From Bacteroides sp. AN502(2024) (GTDB taxonomy: Bacteria > Bacteroidota > Bacteroidia > Bacteroidales > Bacteroidaceae), in assembly GCF_041227145.1 (NCBI RefSeq), contig NZ_JBGFSP010000012.1, forward strand, positions 171,181 to 235,180: a stretch of 64,000 nucleotides of DNA. The letters run 5' to 3'. Position numbers and translations under genes: made by a program. The notes under the pieces were generated by a model. It saw only the letters and a program-made list of their open reading frames with translations, searched no databases and was not told where the DNA came from. Position 1 is the stretch's first letter; every line of letters starts with the position of its first letter. Positions 50,893 through 59,662 of this stretch are shown here, one piece after another.

Positions 50893-50900
50893 TATTTTTG
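50893..50900 (+). promoter_or_regulatory. -7 box of the TPR protein gene
   Basis: TATTTTTG, consensus match, 25 bases before ATG 50926. No obvious -33 element. Confidence 0.4.
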
Positions 50901-50925
50901 CTTCGTTTACAAGTATAAAATATCA

Positions 50926-52962
50926 ATGATAAAAAGAATCTTAACCGTTTTATTACTGTTCCCAACGCTGGTGTGTGCGCAGATAAATACGGATCGGGTG
51001 ATGACTATTGCTCGAAACGCTCTTTATTTTGAGGATTATGTTCTTTCTATTCAGTACTTTAACCAGGTTATTAACGCTAAGCCTTATTTGTATGAACCTT
51101 ATTTCTTCAGGGCATTGGCAAAACTGAATCTGGAGGATTTTCAAGGTGCTGAGGCGGACTGTGATGCAGCTATCCAACGCAATCCGTTTGTGGTGGGTGC
51201 TTATCAAATTCGTGGTTTGGCAAGGATTCGTCAGAGTAAATTCGATGGGGCGATTGAGGATTATAAGAAAGCATTGCATTATGATCCGGAGAATATCACC
51301 TTGTGGCATAATCTGACCTTATCTCACATCCAAAAGAAAGATTATAATTCTGCGAAAGATGATTTGGAAAGTTTACTGAAAGTATCCCCGCGTTATACCC
51401 GCGCTTATCTGATGAGGGGGGAAGTGGCTTTGCAACAGAAGGATACGATTGCTGCCTTGAATGACTTCAATAAAGCGCTAGATTTGGATAAATATGATCC
51501 GGACGCGTGGGTTGCAAGAGCGATTGTGAAATTGCAGCAGGCCCGGTATGCAGAAGCGGAGGCGGATCTCAACCGTGCTATTCCGTTGAGTGCTAAGAAT
51601 GCGGGAATTTATATTAACCGTGCATTGGCCCGGTTTCACCAAAATAATTTGAGAGGTGCCATGAGCGATTACGATCTGGCATTGGATATTGATCCGAATA
51701 ATTTTATCGGTCACTATAATCGTGGTCTGTTACGTGCTCGGGTAGGGGATGATAACCGAGCTATTGAAGACTTTGATTTTGTCATCAAGATGGAGCCGGA
51801 TAATATGATGGCTGTCTTTAACCGTGGATTGCTGCGTGCACAAACAGGTGATTATCGCGGAGCTATACAAGACTATACCACTGTTATCAATCAGTATCCA
51901 AATTTCCTCACCGGATATTATCAGCGTTCGGAAGCCCGCAGGAAGATTGGAGATAAGAAAGGGGCCGAGCAGGATGAATTTAGAGTTATGAAAGCACAGA
52001 TAGACAAGCAAAACGGTGTGACGAATAAGGATGTAGCACAGAATGCGGACAAAGATAAGGAGAACGATGGTGAAGAGGGAGAGAAAACCCGTAAGAAGTC
52101 TGATAAGAATATGAATAACTATCGTAAGATAGTGATTGCGGATGACTCGGAAGTGGAACAACGTTATACAAGTGATTATCGTGGACGAGTGCAGGATAAG
52201 AACGTGAATATAACGCTGGAAGCGATGTTCGCTTTGACTTATTATGAGAAGATGAGTGACGTGAAGCGTTCGGTGAACTTCCATAAATATATTGAAGACA
52301 TGAACCGTACGGGTATACTTCCGAAACGTCTTCGTATCACAAATATGGAAGCTCCGTTGACGGAAGAACAGGTGAAAGTTCATTTTGCCTTGATTGATAC
52401 GCATACATCGGCGATTGTGGAAGATGACAAGAATGCTTCGAAACGTTTTGCCCGCGCGATTGATTTTTATCTGGTGCAGGACTTCTCGAGTGCGGTATCA
52501 GATTTGACCCAGGCCATCATGTTGGATGGCGATTTCTTCCCGGCATATTTTATGCGTGCGTTGATCCGTTGTAAACAGTTGGAATATCAAAAGGCTGAAC
52601 AAGCTGTCGAAACAGATGTTGTTCCGGGTGATAATAAGCGCAAAGAGATTACTGCGGTAGATTATGAAGTGGTCAGAAAAGATTTGGATAAGGTGATTAA
52701 TCTGGCTCCGGACTTTGTATATGCGTATTATAATCGTGCTAATGTTTCGGCTATGCTGAAAGATTACCGGGCCGCGATTACCGATTATGATAAGGCTATC
52801 GAACTGAATCCGGATTTTGCAGATGCTTATTTCAACCGTGGGCTTACTCATATTTTCTTAGGTAATAATAAACTTGGAATTTCTGATCTGAGTAAAGCCG
52901 GTGAGTTGGGGATTGTGTCCGCTTATAATGTTATCAAACGTTTTACGGATCAGTCGGAATAA
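50926..52962 (+). CDS. Exported tetratricopeptide-repeat protein
   Basis: A 678-residue protein with a signal peptide (about 1-18, ending LVCAQ). It holds at least ten TPR units in two blocks (about 20-360 and 510-670), for example FQGAEADCDAAIQRNPFVVG, YRAAITDYDKAIELNPDFAD and AYFNRGLTHIFLGNNKLGIS. A charged, low-complexity linker (about 365-395, KDKENDGEEGEKTRKKSDKN) and a non-TPR region separate them. It is presumably a periplasmic or outer-membrane scaffold; partners are unknown. No peptidase or glycosyltransferase domain is present. Confidence 0.88.
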   Translation: MIKRILTVLLLFPTLVCAQINTDRVMTIARNALYFEDYVLSIQYFNQVINAKPYLYEPYFFRALAKLNLEDFQGAEADCDAAIQRNPFVVGAYQIRGLARIRQSKFDGAIEDYKKALHYDPENITLWHNLTLSHIQKKDYNSAKDDLESLLKVSPRYTRAYLMRGEVALQQKDTIAALNDFNKALDLDKYDPDAWVARAIVKLQQARYAEAEADLNRAIPLSAKNAGIYINRALARFHQNNLRGAMSDYDLALDIDPNNFIGHYNRGLLRARVGDDNRAIEDFDFVIKMEPDNMMAVFNRGLLRAQTGDYRGAIQDYTTVINQYPNFLTGYYQRSEARRKIGDKKGAEQDEFRVMKAQIDKQNGVTNKDVAQNADKDKENDGEEGEKTRKKSDKNMNNYRKIVIADDSEVEQRYTSDYRGRVQDKNVNITLEAMFALTYYEKMSDVKRSVNFHKYIEDMNRTGILPKRLRITNMEAPLTEEQVKVHFALIDTHTSAIVEDDKNASKRFARAIDFYLVQDFSSAVSDLTQAIMLDGDFFPAYFMRALIRCKQLEYQKAEQAVETDVVPGDNKRKEITAVDYEVVRKDLDKVINLAPDFVYAYYNRANVSAMLKDYRAAITDYDKAIELNPDFADAYFNRGLTHIFLGNNKLGISDLSKAGELGIVSAYNVIKRFTDQSE

Positions 52963-53002
52963 CATTTTTTTGATAAAAAACAGAAAACTCAAAAGATTTA
53001 GT

Positions 53003-53010
53003 TACTTTTG
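53003..53010 (+). promoter_or_regulatory. -7 box of thrS
   Basis: TACTTTTG fits TAnnTTTG, 35 bases before the thrS ATG. Confidence 0.45.
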
Positions 53011-53045
53011 CGTTCAAATTATGGAAAATATAACATCATCATATT

Positions 53046-54986
53046 ATGATAAAGATAACATTTCCCGATGGCTCTGTTCGTGAGTATAACGAAGGGGTGA
53101 ACGGTTTGCAGATTGCTGAAAGTATCAGTCCGCGTCTGGCACAGGAGGTGCTGGCATGTGGGGTGAATGGCGAGACTTATGATTTAGGACGTCCTATTGA
53201 TGAAGATGCTAATTTTATTCTTTATAAATGGGAGGATGAAGAAGGTAAGCATGCGTTCTGGCATACAAGTGCACACTTGTTGGCGGAGGCTTTGCAGGAG
53301 CTTTATCCGGGTATTCAGTTTGGTATCGGACCGGCTATTGAAAACGGATTCTATTATGATGTGGATCCGGGTGAAGCCGTGATTAAAGAAAGTGACCTTC
53401 CTGCCATTGAAGCAAAAATGTTGGAACTGGCTGCAAAGAAAGAAGACGTGGTCAGAAAAAGCATTGCAAAGACAGATGCTTTGAAAATGTTTGGTGACCG
53501 TGGAGAAACATATAAATGTGAATTGATTTCCGAACTGGAAGATGGACACATTACGACTTATACCCAGGGGGCGTTTACTGATCTTTGCCGTGGTCCTCAC
53601 TTGATGACGACTGCTCCGATCAAAGCTATTAAATTAACTTCTGTGGCGGGTGCTTACTGGCGTGGTCATGAAGATCGTAAGATGTTGACCCGTATTTATG
53701 GCATCACGTTCCCGAAGAAGAAAATGCTGGATGAATATCTGGTATTGCTGGAGGAAGCGAAGAAACGAGATCATCGCAAGATCGGTAAGGAGATGCAGTT
53801 GTTTATGTTCTCCGAGACGGTAGGTAAGGGACTTCCTATGTGGTTGCCGAAGGGTACTGCATTACGTCTGCGTCTGCAGGAGTTCTTGCGTCGTATACAG
53901 ACACGTTACGATTATCAGGAGGTGATTACTCCGCCAATCGGTAATAAGCTGCTGTATGTGACTTCGGGGCACTATGCAAAATATGGCAAGGATGCTTTCC
54001 AACCTATCCATACTCCGGAAGAGGGGGAAGAGTATTTCTTGAAACCCATGAACTGTCCTCACCACTGTGAGATTTACAAGAACTTCCCGCGTTCTTATAA
54101 AGACCTTCCGTTGCGTATAGCTGAATTTGGTACGGTTTGTCGCTATGAACAAAGTGGTGAGTTGCATGGATTAACCCGTGTGCGTAGCTTTACACAGGAT
54201 GATGCGCATATCTTCTGTCGTCCGGAACAGGTGAAAGATGAATTCCTTCGTGTGATGGATATTATATCTATTGTGTTCCGTTCTATGGATTTCCAGAATT
54301 TTGAGGCGCAGATATCTTTGCGTGATAAAGTGAATCGTGAAAAGTATATCGGTAGCGACGAAAATTGGGAAAAAGCTGAACAGGCTATTATCGAGGCTTG
54401 TGCGGAAAAAGGCTTGCCTGCCAAAATTGAGTATGGAGAGGCTGCTTTTTATGGTCCTAAACTTGATTTTATGGTGAAAGACGCTATCGGGCGTCGTTGG
54501 CAGCTAGGTACGATTCAGGTTGACTATAACTTGCCGGAGCGTTTTGAGCTTGAATATATGGGCTCTGATAATCAGAAACATCGTCCGGTAATGATTCACC
54601 GTGCTCCGTTCGGGTCAATGGAACGTTTTGTCGCCGTATTGATTGAACATACTGCCGGTAAGTTCCCATTGTGGCTGACACCGGAACAGGTAGTTATTTT
54701 GCCAATCAGTGAGAAGTTCAATGAATACGCAGAACAGGTAAAGACGTATCTGAAAGTGCATGAAATCCGTGCGATTGTGGATGATCGTAACGAGAAGATC
54801 GGTCGTAAGATTCGTGATAATGAAATGAAACGTATTCCTTACATGTTGATTGTCGGTGAGAAGGAAGCGGAAAATGGAGAAGTTTCTGTTCGTAGACAAG
54901 GCGAAGGTGATAAAGGAACTATGAAATTTGAAGAATTTGCTAAAATTTTGAATGAAGAAGTTCAGAATATGATAAATAAATGGTAA
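53046..54986 (+). CDS. thrS: Threonyl-tRNA synthetase
   Basis: A 646-residue class II synthetase. Order: TGS domain (1 to about 62, [20 protein letters not shown]), editing domain with [11 protein letters not shown] (HxxxH, about 75-85) and the [10 protein letters not shown] site, then the catalytic core. Motif 2 is in [10 protein letters not shown] (zinc Cys near 336) and [20 protein letters not shown]; motif 3 is in [11 protein letters not shown]. The anticodon-binding domain closes the protein ([20 protein letters not shown]). Length and motifs are complete. It heads the thrS-infC-rpmI-rplT cluster. Confidence 0.97.
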   Translation: MIKITFPDGSVREYNEGVNGLQIAESISPRLAQEVLACGVNGETYDLGRPIDEDANFILYKWEDEEGKHAFWHTSAHLLAEALQELYPGIQFGIGPAIENGFYYDVDPGEAVIKESDLPAIEAKMLELAAKKEDVVRKSIAKTDALKMFGDRGETYKCELISELEDGHITTYTQGAFTDLCRGPHLMTTAPIKAIKLTSVAGAYWRGHEDRKMLTRIYGITFPKKKMLDEYLVLLEEAKKRDHRKIGKEMQLFMFSETVGKGLPMWLPKGTALRLRLQEFLRRIQTRYDYQEVITPPIGNKLLYVTSGHYAKYGKDAFQPIHTPEEGEEYFLKPMNCPHHCEIYKNFPRSYKDLPLRIAEFGTVCRYEQSGELHGLTRVRSFTQDDAHIFCRPEQVKDEFLRVMDIISIVFRSMDFQNFEAQISLRDKVNREKYIGSDENWEKAEQAIIEACAEKGLPAKIEYGEAAFYGPKLDFMVKDAIGRRWQLGTIQVDYNLPERFELEYMGSDNQKHRPVMIHRAPFGSMERFVAVLIEHTAGKFPLWLTPEQVVILPISEKFNEYAEQVKTYLKVHEIRAIVDDRNEKIGRKIRDNEMKRIPYMLIVGEKEAENGEVSVRRQGEGDKGTMKFEEFAKILNEEVQNMINKW

Positions 54987-54991
54987 CTTTG
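54984..54991 (+). promoter_or_regulatory. Possible internal -7 box for infC
   Basis: TAACTTTG, overlapping the thrS stop codon, 67 bases before the infC ATG. It fits TAnnTTTG, but the -33 element is not clear. Confidence 0.3.
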
Positions 54992-55058
54992 CAGCCGTTT
55001 CAGAATAAAATATTTAGTATAACAATAAAAAGAACAAATCAGGAAGTAAACGTTTTTA

Positions 55059-55670
55059 ATGAAGAATGACACTCTAAAAGGGCAATACAGAATCAATGAA
55101 CAGATTCGTGCCAAGGAAGTTCGCATAGTAAGCGATGATATTGAACCGAAAGTATATCCAATCTTTCAGGCTCTGAAAATGGCTGAAGAAAAAGAATTGG
55201 ATTTAGTGGAAATTTCTCCTAATGCTCAACCCCCTGTTTGTCGTATTATTGATTATTCTAAATTTCTTTATCAATTAAAGAAACGTCAGAAGGAACAGAA
55301 AGCAAAGCAGGTGAAGATTAATGTGAAGGAGATTCGTTTTGGTCCCCAGACAGATGACCATGATTACAACTTTAAGTTGAAACATGCCAAAGGGTTTTTG
55401 GAAGATGGCGATAAAGTGAAGGCTTATGTATTCTTCAAAGGTCGTTCTATCCTTTTCAAGGAACAGGGTGAAGTACTTTTGCTTCGTTTTGCAAATGATT
55501 TGGAAGATTATGCAAAGGTGGATCAAATGCCGATATTGGAAGGAAAACGTATGACTATTCAGCTTTCTCCAAAGAAGAAAGAAGCTTCTAAAAAGCCTGC
55601 AACGGGCGGAGCACCCAAACATGCTGCTCCTGCACAAAAAGCAGAGAAGCCGGAAATGAGTGCAGAATAA
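55059..55670 (+). CDS. infC: Translation initiation factor IF-3
   Basis: A 203-residue factor with both IF-3 domains: the N-domain (about 8-80: [40 protein letters not shown]) and the C-domain (about 85-175: [40 protein letters not shown]). A Lys/Ala/Pro-rich C-tail extends beyond E. coli IF-3 (180 residues). The start is ATG, unlike the rare AUU that autoregulates E. coli infC. A 7-bp hairpin at about 55681-55706 lies before rpmI. Confidence 0.96.
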   Translation: MKNDTLKGQYRINEQIRAKEVRIVSDDIEPKVYPIFQALKMAEEKELDLVEISPNAQPPVCRIIDYSKFLYQLKKRQKEQKAKQVKINVKEIRFGPQTDDHDYNFKLKHAKGFLEDGDKVKAYVFFKGRSILFKEQGEVLLLRFANDLEDYAKVDQMPILEGKRMTIQLSPKKKEASKKPATGGAPKHAAPAQKAEKPEMSAE

Positions 55671-55736
55671 GAGGATGCGTAACGCGCAGGTATAGTGCGT
55701 TGCCATTATATATTTAATAATTTAAAAACAAGTAAG

Positions 55737-55934
55737 ATGCCAAAGATGAAGACTAACTCCGGTTCTAAAAAAAGGTTTACCCTTACCGGAACAGGTAAAA
55801 TCAAAAGAAAGCACGCTTTTCATAGTCATATTTTGACTAAGAAAACTAAGAAGAGAAAAAGAAATCTGTGCTACTCCACAACTGTTGATACAACAAATGT
55901 AAGCCAGGTTAAGGAACTCTTAGCGATGAAGTAA
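55737..55934 (+). CDS. rpmI: Ribosomal protein L35
   Basis: A 65-residue basic protein from ATG 55737: [20 protein letters not shown], then [20 protein letters not shown]. This is a canonical L35. An in-frame start 42 bases upstream lies in the infC-rpmI spacer and does not fit the family. It sits between infC and rplT, the universal gene order. Confidence 0.96.
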   Translation: MPKMKTNSGSKKRFTLTGTGKIKRKHAFHSHILTKKTKKRKRNLCYSTTVDTTNVSQVKELLAMK

Positions 55935-56032
55935 TCAAAAGCGTAAAAGTATTATTAAAGTATTAACCGAATGCATTAGCCTGAAGTTCGCTGCGTGAAG
56001 TAGCGGCGCTAACATTCAAAAAAAGTAAAACT

Positions 56033-56383
56033 ATGCCAAGATCAGTAAATCATGTTGCTTCAAAAGCAAGAAGAAAGAAAATTTTGAAATTGACCAGAGG
56101 TTACTTTGGTGCGAGAAAGAATGTATGGACCGTAGCTAAAAACACTTGGGAAAAGGGGTTGACTTACGCGTTCCGTGACCGTAGAAATAAGAAAAGAAAC
56201 TTCCGTGCTCTTTGGATACAACGTATCAACGCTGCCGCACGTCTTGAAGGAATGTCTTATTCTAAACTGATGGGTGGTCTGCACAAAGCCGGCATTGAAA
56301 TAAACCGTAAGGTTTTGGCCGATTTAGCTATGAATCACCCGGAAGCTTTCAAAGCTGTAGTTGCTAAGGCAAAAGATGCTTAA
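56033..56383 (+). CDS. rplT: Ribosomal protein L20
   Basis: A 116-residue L20: [60 protein letters not shown] and the C-terminal domain [20 protein letters not shown]. It is an early 50S assembly protein. In E. coli L20 represses this operon by binding mRNA. Here a small stem (cgctgc / gtagcg) about 30-45 bases before the ATG is a possible site, unproven. A terminator follows. Confidence 0.97.
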   Translation: MPRSVNHVASKARRKKILKLTRGYFGARKNVWTVAKNTWEKGLTYAFRDRRNKKRNFRALWIQRINAAARLEGMSYSKLMGGLHKAGIEINRKVLADLAMNHPEAFKAVVAKAKDA

Positions 56384-56405
56384 GTTTCAACAGATATGAG
56401 TTACA

Positions 56406-56445
56406 AAGTGTCAGTTACTAAGCTAGTAACCGGCACTTTTTTTTT
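56406..56445 (+). terminator. Intrinsic terminator after rplT
   Basis: A long stem: aagtg/cactt outside and gttacta/tagtaac inside with loop agc, then a run of at least eight T. It is on the plus strand at the end of the ribosomal operon. Confidence 0.85.
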
Positions 56446-56505
56446 GTTAGGCAGATAAAAGGGAATGAAAAAAATATGAGTCGGTAAACAAATTCCTTTT
56501 TTTTC

Positions 56506-56536
56506 TTGTTAATCTCATAGATTCTGATTACATTTG
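56506..56536 (+). promoter_or_regulatory. Consensus promoter of the 6S-like RNA
   Basis: TTG (56506-56508), exactly 20 bases, then TACATTTG (56529-56536). It is one of the best promoter matches in the window and precedes a non-coding transcript. Confidence 0.72.
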
Positions 56537-56542
56537 TGATAC

Positions 56543-56730
56543 AAAAATATTAGCCGCGTCGACTGGATCGGGAAACTCATCAAATTAATCTGATGCACCG
56601 AGAAAGCTTCGTTCTTCAATGGCGGGCCACATCCTTCGGGACAGCTTTAAGCCGGTGGATTACAAAGAAGGCGAGCGCTCAAATCTTGTTCTATCAGAGT
56701 TTCATCACATCGTCGATGCGGCTTTTTTTA
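56543..56730 (+). ncRNA. Bacteroidales-1 / 6S-like small RNA downstream of rplT
   Basis: Between rplT and the next gene a consensus promoter is followed by ~185 non-coding bases bounded by a strong closing stem. gccgcgtcga at 56553-56562 pairs with tcgatgcggc at 56713-56722 (one G-T pair), directly followed by seven T. One long hairpin closed by its own terminator is the plan of 6S RNA. Its place after L20 matches my memory of the Bacteroidales-1 motif, later treated as the Bacteroides 6S. 6S RNA binds housekeeping RNA polymerase. Ends are approximate. Confidence 0.7.
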
Positions 56731-56741
56731 TATACTTTTCT

Positions 56742-57503
56742 ATGATATTTTATTTCTCTGGTACAGGTAACTCTAAGTGGATTGCAAATCAGCTTTCCAA
56801 AGGACAAAAAGAAGAGTTGGTTTTTATCTCTGATGCATTAAAGGATGGAGTATTGGAGTTTTGTTTGCGGGCGGATGAAAAGGTCGGTTTTGTATTTCCT
56901 GTCTATTCGTGGGGACCTCCCGGAATTGTATTGAACTTTATTAGACAACTCGTTTTAAAGGAGTATAAAGGACAATATTTGTTTTTTGTTTGTTCCTGTG
57001 GTGATGATACCGGGCTTACCCGGCAAGTGTTGGCGAAGGCATTAAAGAATAAAGGCTGGGAATGTCATGCCGGTTTTTCGGTAACCATGCCTAATAATTA
57101 TGTATTACTTCCCGGTTTTGACGTAGATGATAAAGAGTTGGAAGAGAAAAAACTGGCGGATGCTGTTCTGACTGTCAGTAAAATAAATGCATTGATAAGT
57201 AAGAGAGAAGCTGTGTTTCTCTGTCATGAAGGGAGTATGCCTTTTATCAAGACGAGGATTATAAATCCGCTGTTTAACCGTTTTCAGATGTCTCCCAAGC
57301 ACTTTTATGCTACGGATGCTTGTATTGGGTGTAAGTGCTGTGAGAAGAGCTGTCCGGTAGGGAATGTTACAGTTGTGGACGGAAGACCTGTCTGGGGAAT
57401 GGATTGCACCTCATGTCTGGCATGTTATCATGTTTGTCCGCAGCATGCAGTGCAATATGGAAAGAGAACGAAAGATAAGGGACAGTATTTCAACCCCAAT
57501 TAA
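56742..57503 (+). CDS. EFR1-family ferredoxin/flavodoxin-like protein
   Basis: A 253-residue protein from ATG 56742 (MIFYFSGTGNSKWIANQLSK); an in-frame ATG at 56619 lies inside the small RNA and is rejected. The N-terminal two-thirds is flavodoxin-like (FMN loop FSGTGNSKW, VGFVFPVYSWGPPGIVLNFI). The C-terminus holds two 4Fe-4S motifs, CIGCKCCEKSCPVG and CTSCLACYHVCPQ. Such proteins shuttle electrons between iron-sulfur and flavin centres; the partner enzyme is unknown. The gap of 224 bases after it shows no gene. Confidence 0.88.
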   Translation: MIFYFSGTGNSKWIANQLSKGQKEELVFISDALKDGVLEFCLRADEKVGFVFPVYSWGPPGIVLNFIRQLVLKEYKGQYLFFVCSCGDDTGLTRQVLAKALKNKGWECHAGFSVTMPNNYVLLPGFDVDDKELEEKKLADAVLTVSKINALISKREAVFLCHEGSMPFIKTRIINPLFNRFQMSPKHFYATDACIGCKCCEKSCPVGNVTVVDGRPVWGMDCTSCLACYHVCPQHAVQYGKRTKDKGQYFNPN

Positions 57504-57704
57504 TCTACTGGCTATTGCTAAACATAGGTAAGGCAAATATACAAATAGTGATTTTTAATTTTCAATGGTAGCTTTTTATACTTCAATAGATCATCTGAAA
57601 AAACAATCGAATACTCAAAAAGAGGATTGTCATATAAAATAAAAATAAGATCTGATGCAGTATTTTTTAAGTCCTTGCATTTATTAATTATGAATTAGAA
57701 TTTA

Positions 57705-57712
57705 TATCTTTG
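57705..57712 (+). promoter_or_regulatory. -7 box of the NigD-like lipoprotein gene
   Basis: TATCTTTG, consensus match, 15 bases before ATG 57728; the leader would be short. Confidence 0.4.
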
Positions 57713-57727
57713 CAAAATCTAAAAAAT

Positions 57728-58534
57728 ATGTTTATGAAACAGATGAAATTTTTCTTGGTGGCTTTGATGGTATTAACGAGTGTGTCTTTTACTTCTTGTA
57801 TGAAAGGAGAAGATAATACCGTTGTTTCTGTGTTTGGTATAATCACTCTAAAGAGTAATTTTCCACAATGTGAATTTCAGGTAGCAGGGGGAGGAGTAAC
57901 TTTTATATCAAATAAAACAGTAGAAAGTTTGATGAATGCCACTCCTGGTGATATTGTATTTTTGAGTGCTCAATATGATACAGAAACGCAGCCTGTTGAC
58001 CAAAATACATCTAAAATTTATGTTGATGTAAATTTTGCTATAAAAATAAATGGTAATGTGTCAGCAGGCTCATATCCTATGGAAGTTAGTAAATCTTTAG
58101 CTAATCGTACAATTATGCCTTTAAGCAATTATCAAGGTGCTCTACCTTCGATGTATGGTTCAGATTGGGTTGTTATTCCTATTCCTTATTATACAGAAAA
58201 ATATGAAAATATTTCTCAGCATTCGTTTACGCTGGCCTATTTTAAAGATGAGGAGGTTAAAAATTCAATATTGAAATTGCATTTGTATCATAAATCATCG
58301 GAAGCTATTGATAAAGAAAAGACGGTAAATATTGCTTATAATCCGTATGAAGCTTATAAAGCATTTAATATAAGTCCTTTAATTTCTTCTTTTAAAAATG
58401 ATAATGATGGACAAACTCCTCAAAAGATTGTTGTTGTAACTCAAGAAAGTAGTTCTTCTATTGAAATCACAGGAGAAAATACTGATAAGTACACAGAAAA
58501 AGAATATAATGTTGAAGGTTATACTGCAAAATAG
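57728..58534 (+). CDS. NigD-like lipoprotein
   Basis: A 268-residue lipoprotein from ATG 57728 (or 57734), with lipobox FTSC at Cys24. The mature protein is beta-rich, with VVSVFGIITLKSNFPQCEFQ and a mid-part KIYVDVNFAIKINGNVSAGS. NigD-like proteins of Bacteroides start with this 'd...v.....f..' plan, and I place it there with caution. The C-terminal tail is Glu/Ser/Thr rich and probably unstructured. It is AT-richer than its neighbours. It ends 2 bases before the Yip1-like gene. Confidence 0.55.
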   Translation: MFMKQMKFFLVALMVLTSVSFTSCMKGEDNTVVSVFGIITLKSNFPQCEFQVAGGGVTFISNKTVESLMNATPGDIVFLSAQYDTETQPVDQNTSKIYVDVNFAIKINGNVSAGSYPMEVSKSLANRTIMPLSNYQGALPSMYGSDWVVIPIPYYTEKYENISQHSFTLAYFKDEEVKNSILKLHLYHKSSEAIDKEKTVNIAYNPYEAYKAFNISPLISSFKNDNDGQTPQKIVVVTQESSSSIEITGENTDKYTEKEYNVEGYTAK

Positions 58535-58536
58535 CA

Positions 58537-59112
58537 TTGAACTACAAAGAACTATTTAACATAGCAATGAAATTGATTTCCTCTCCGGCCAAGGCTTGGG
58601 AGGAAATTTCTATGGAGGAGGATAGACGAAAAGTATATATGGCTTTTGTCTATCCTATGATTGGTTTATGCGGCTTGTCCGTATTCATCGGTTCATTACT
58701 GACGAATGGATGGGGTGGCCCGCAAAGTTTCCAGATAGCTATGACTAACTGTTGTGCCGTAGCTGTAGCCCTGTTCGGTGGCTACTTTCTGGCAGCTTAT
58801 GCCATAAATGAAATGGGAGCAAGAATGTTTGGTATGCATAGCAATATGCCGTTGACGCAACAATTTGCAGGATATGCGCTTGTTGTGCCTTTCTTACTCC
58901 AGATTGTAACTGGACTATTACCCGATTTTAGAATTATTGCCTGGTTGCTGCAGTTCTACATCGTCTATGTGGTATGGGAGGGAGTTCCTGTACTGATGGG
59001 AGTGGAAGAAAAACAACGATTAAAATATACCCTTTTGTCGTCTGTATTGTTAATACTATGTCCGGCGGTGATACAAATTGTGTTTAACAAACTGACGGCC
59101 ATACTTAATTAA
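58537..59112 (+). CDS. Yip1-family membrane protein
   Basis: A 191-residue protein with five hydrophobic segments, starting with an amphipathic [20 protein letters not shown], then WEEISMEED, as usual for Bacteroidota Yip1-domain proteins. TTG 58537 is taken as the start because the conserved 'YK.LF..A..l...P.kaWe.I' begins there; the first ATG (58567) would cut it. Its function is unknown; it is probably an inner-membrane protein. It ends 10 bases before smpB. Confidence 0.75.
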   Translation: MNYKELFNIAMKLISSPAKAWEEISMEEDRRKVYMAFVYPMIGLCGLSVFIGSLLTNGWGGPQSFQIAMTNCCAVAVALFGGYFLAAYAINEMGARMFGMHSNMPLTQQFAGYALVVPFLLQIVTGLLPDFRIIAWLLQFYIVYVVWEGVPVLMGVEEKQRLKYTLLSSVLLILCPAVIQIVFNKLTAILN

Positions 59113-59122
59113 TTGTGTGAAG

Positions 59123-59575
59123 ATGAAACAACCCTCTGTAAATATAAAGAATAAACGGGCTACGTTTGATTATGAGCTGATAGATACCTATACAGCAGGT
59201 ATTGTGCTGACCGGTACGGAAATCAAATCCATTCGTTTGGGAAAAGCAAGCCTGGTAGATACGTTTTGTTATTTTGCGAAAGGCGAATTGTGGGTGAAGA
59301 ACATGCACATCGCCGAATATTTCTATGGATCGTACAATAACCACACGGCACGTAGAGAGAGGAAGTTGTTACTTAGTAAAAAAGAATTGGAAAAACTCCA
59401 GCGGGAGATGAAAAATCCTGGTTTTACGATTGTTCCTGTACGCTTGTTTATCAATGAAAAAGGTTTGGCGAAACTAGTAGTCGCTTTGGCGAAAGGTAAG
59501 AAAGAGTATGATAAACGAGAATCTATAAAGGAAAAAGACGACCGTAGAGATATAGCAAGAATGTTCAAGCGGTAA
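59123..59575 (+). CDS. smpB: SsrA-binding protein SmpB
   Basis: A 150-residue trans-translation factor from ATG 59123. [40 protein letters not shown] and [20 protein letters not shown] are canonical, and the basic C-terminal tail ([20 protein letters not shown]) inserts into the ribosome. It brings tmRNA to stalled ribosomes. The tmRNA gene itself is not in this window. Confidence 0.95.
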   Translation: MKQPSVNIKNKRATFDYELIDTYTAGIVLTGTEIKSIRLGKASLVDTFCYFAKGELWVKNMHIAEYFYGSYNNHTARRERKLLLSKKELEKLQREMKNPGFTIVPVRLFINEKGLAKLVVALAKGKKEYDKRESIKEKDDRRDIARMFKR

Positions 59576-59662
59576 GTCACCGCTAATAAGATAGACGCTG
59601 GACTGAGAAGAGCCTGGCTGATGATGGCAGAGTAGGTTATTAGGTATTAATGTGATAGGGTA

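Noticed and set aside
56414-56430. GTTAC-N7-GTAAC, identical in form to the promoter-inversion sites
   Set aside because: It is the inner stem of the rplT terminator, has no inverted partner nearby, and is most simply a chance match from palindromic structure.
56619-56741. N-terminal extension of the ferredoxin/flavodoxin protein
   Set aside because: These codons overlap the structured small RNA and its terminator, and the family begins at MIFYFSGTGNSKW.
59576-59662. Possible cobalamin or SAM riboswitch before metH
   Set aside because: The spacer is only 87 bases and I cannot see the conserved boxes of either class. A covariance search would settle it.
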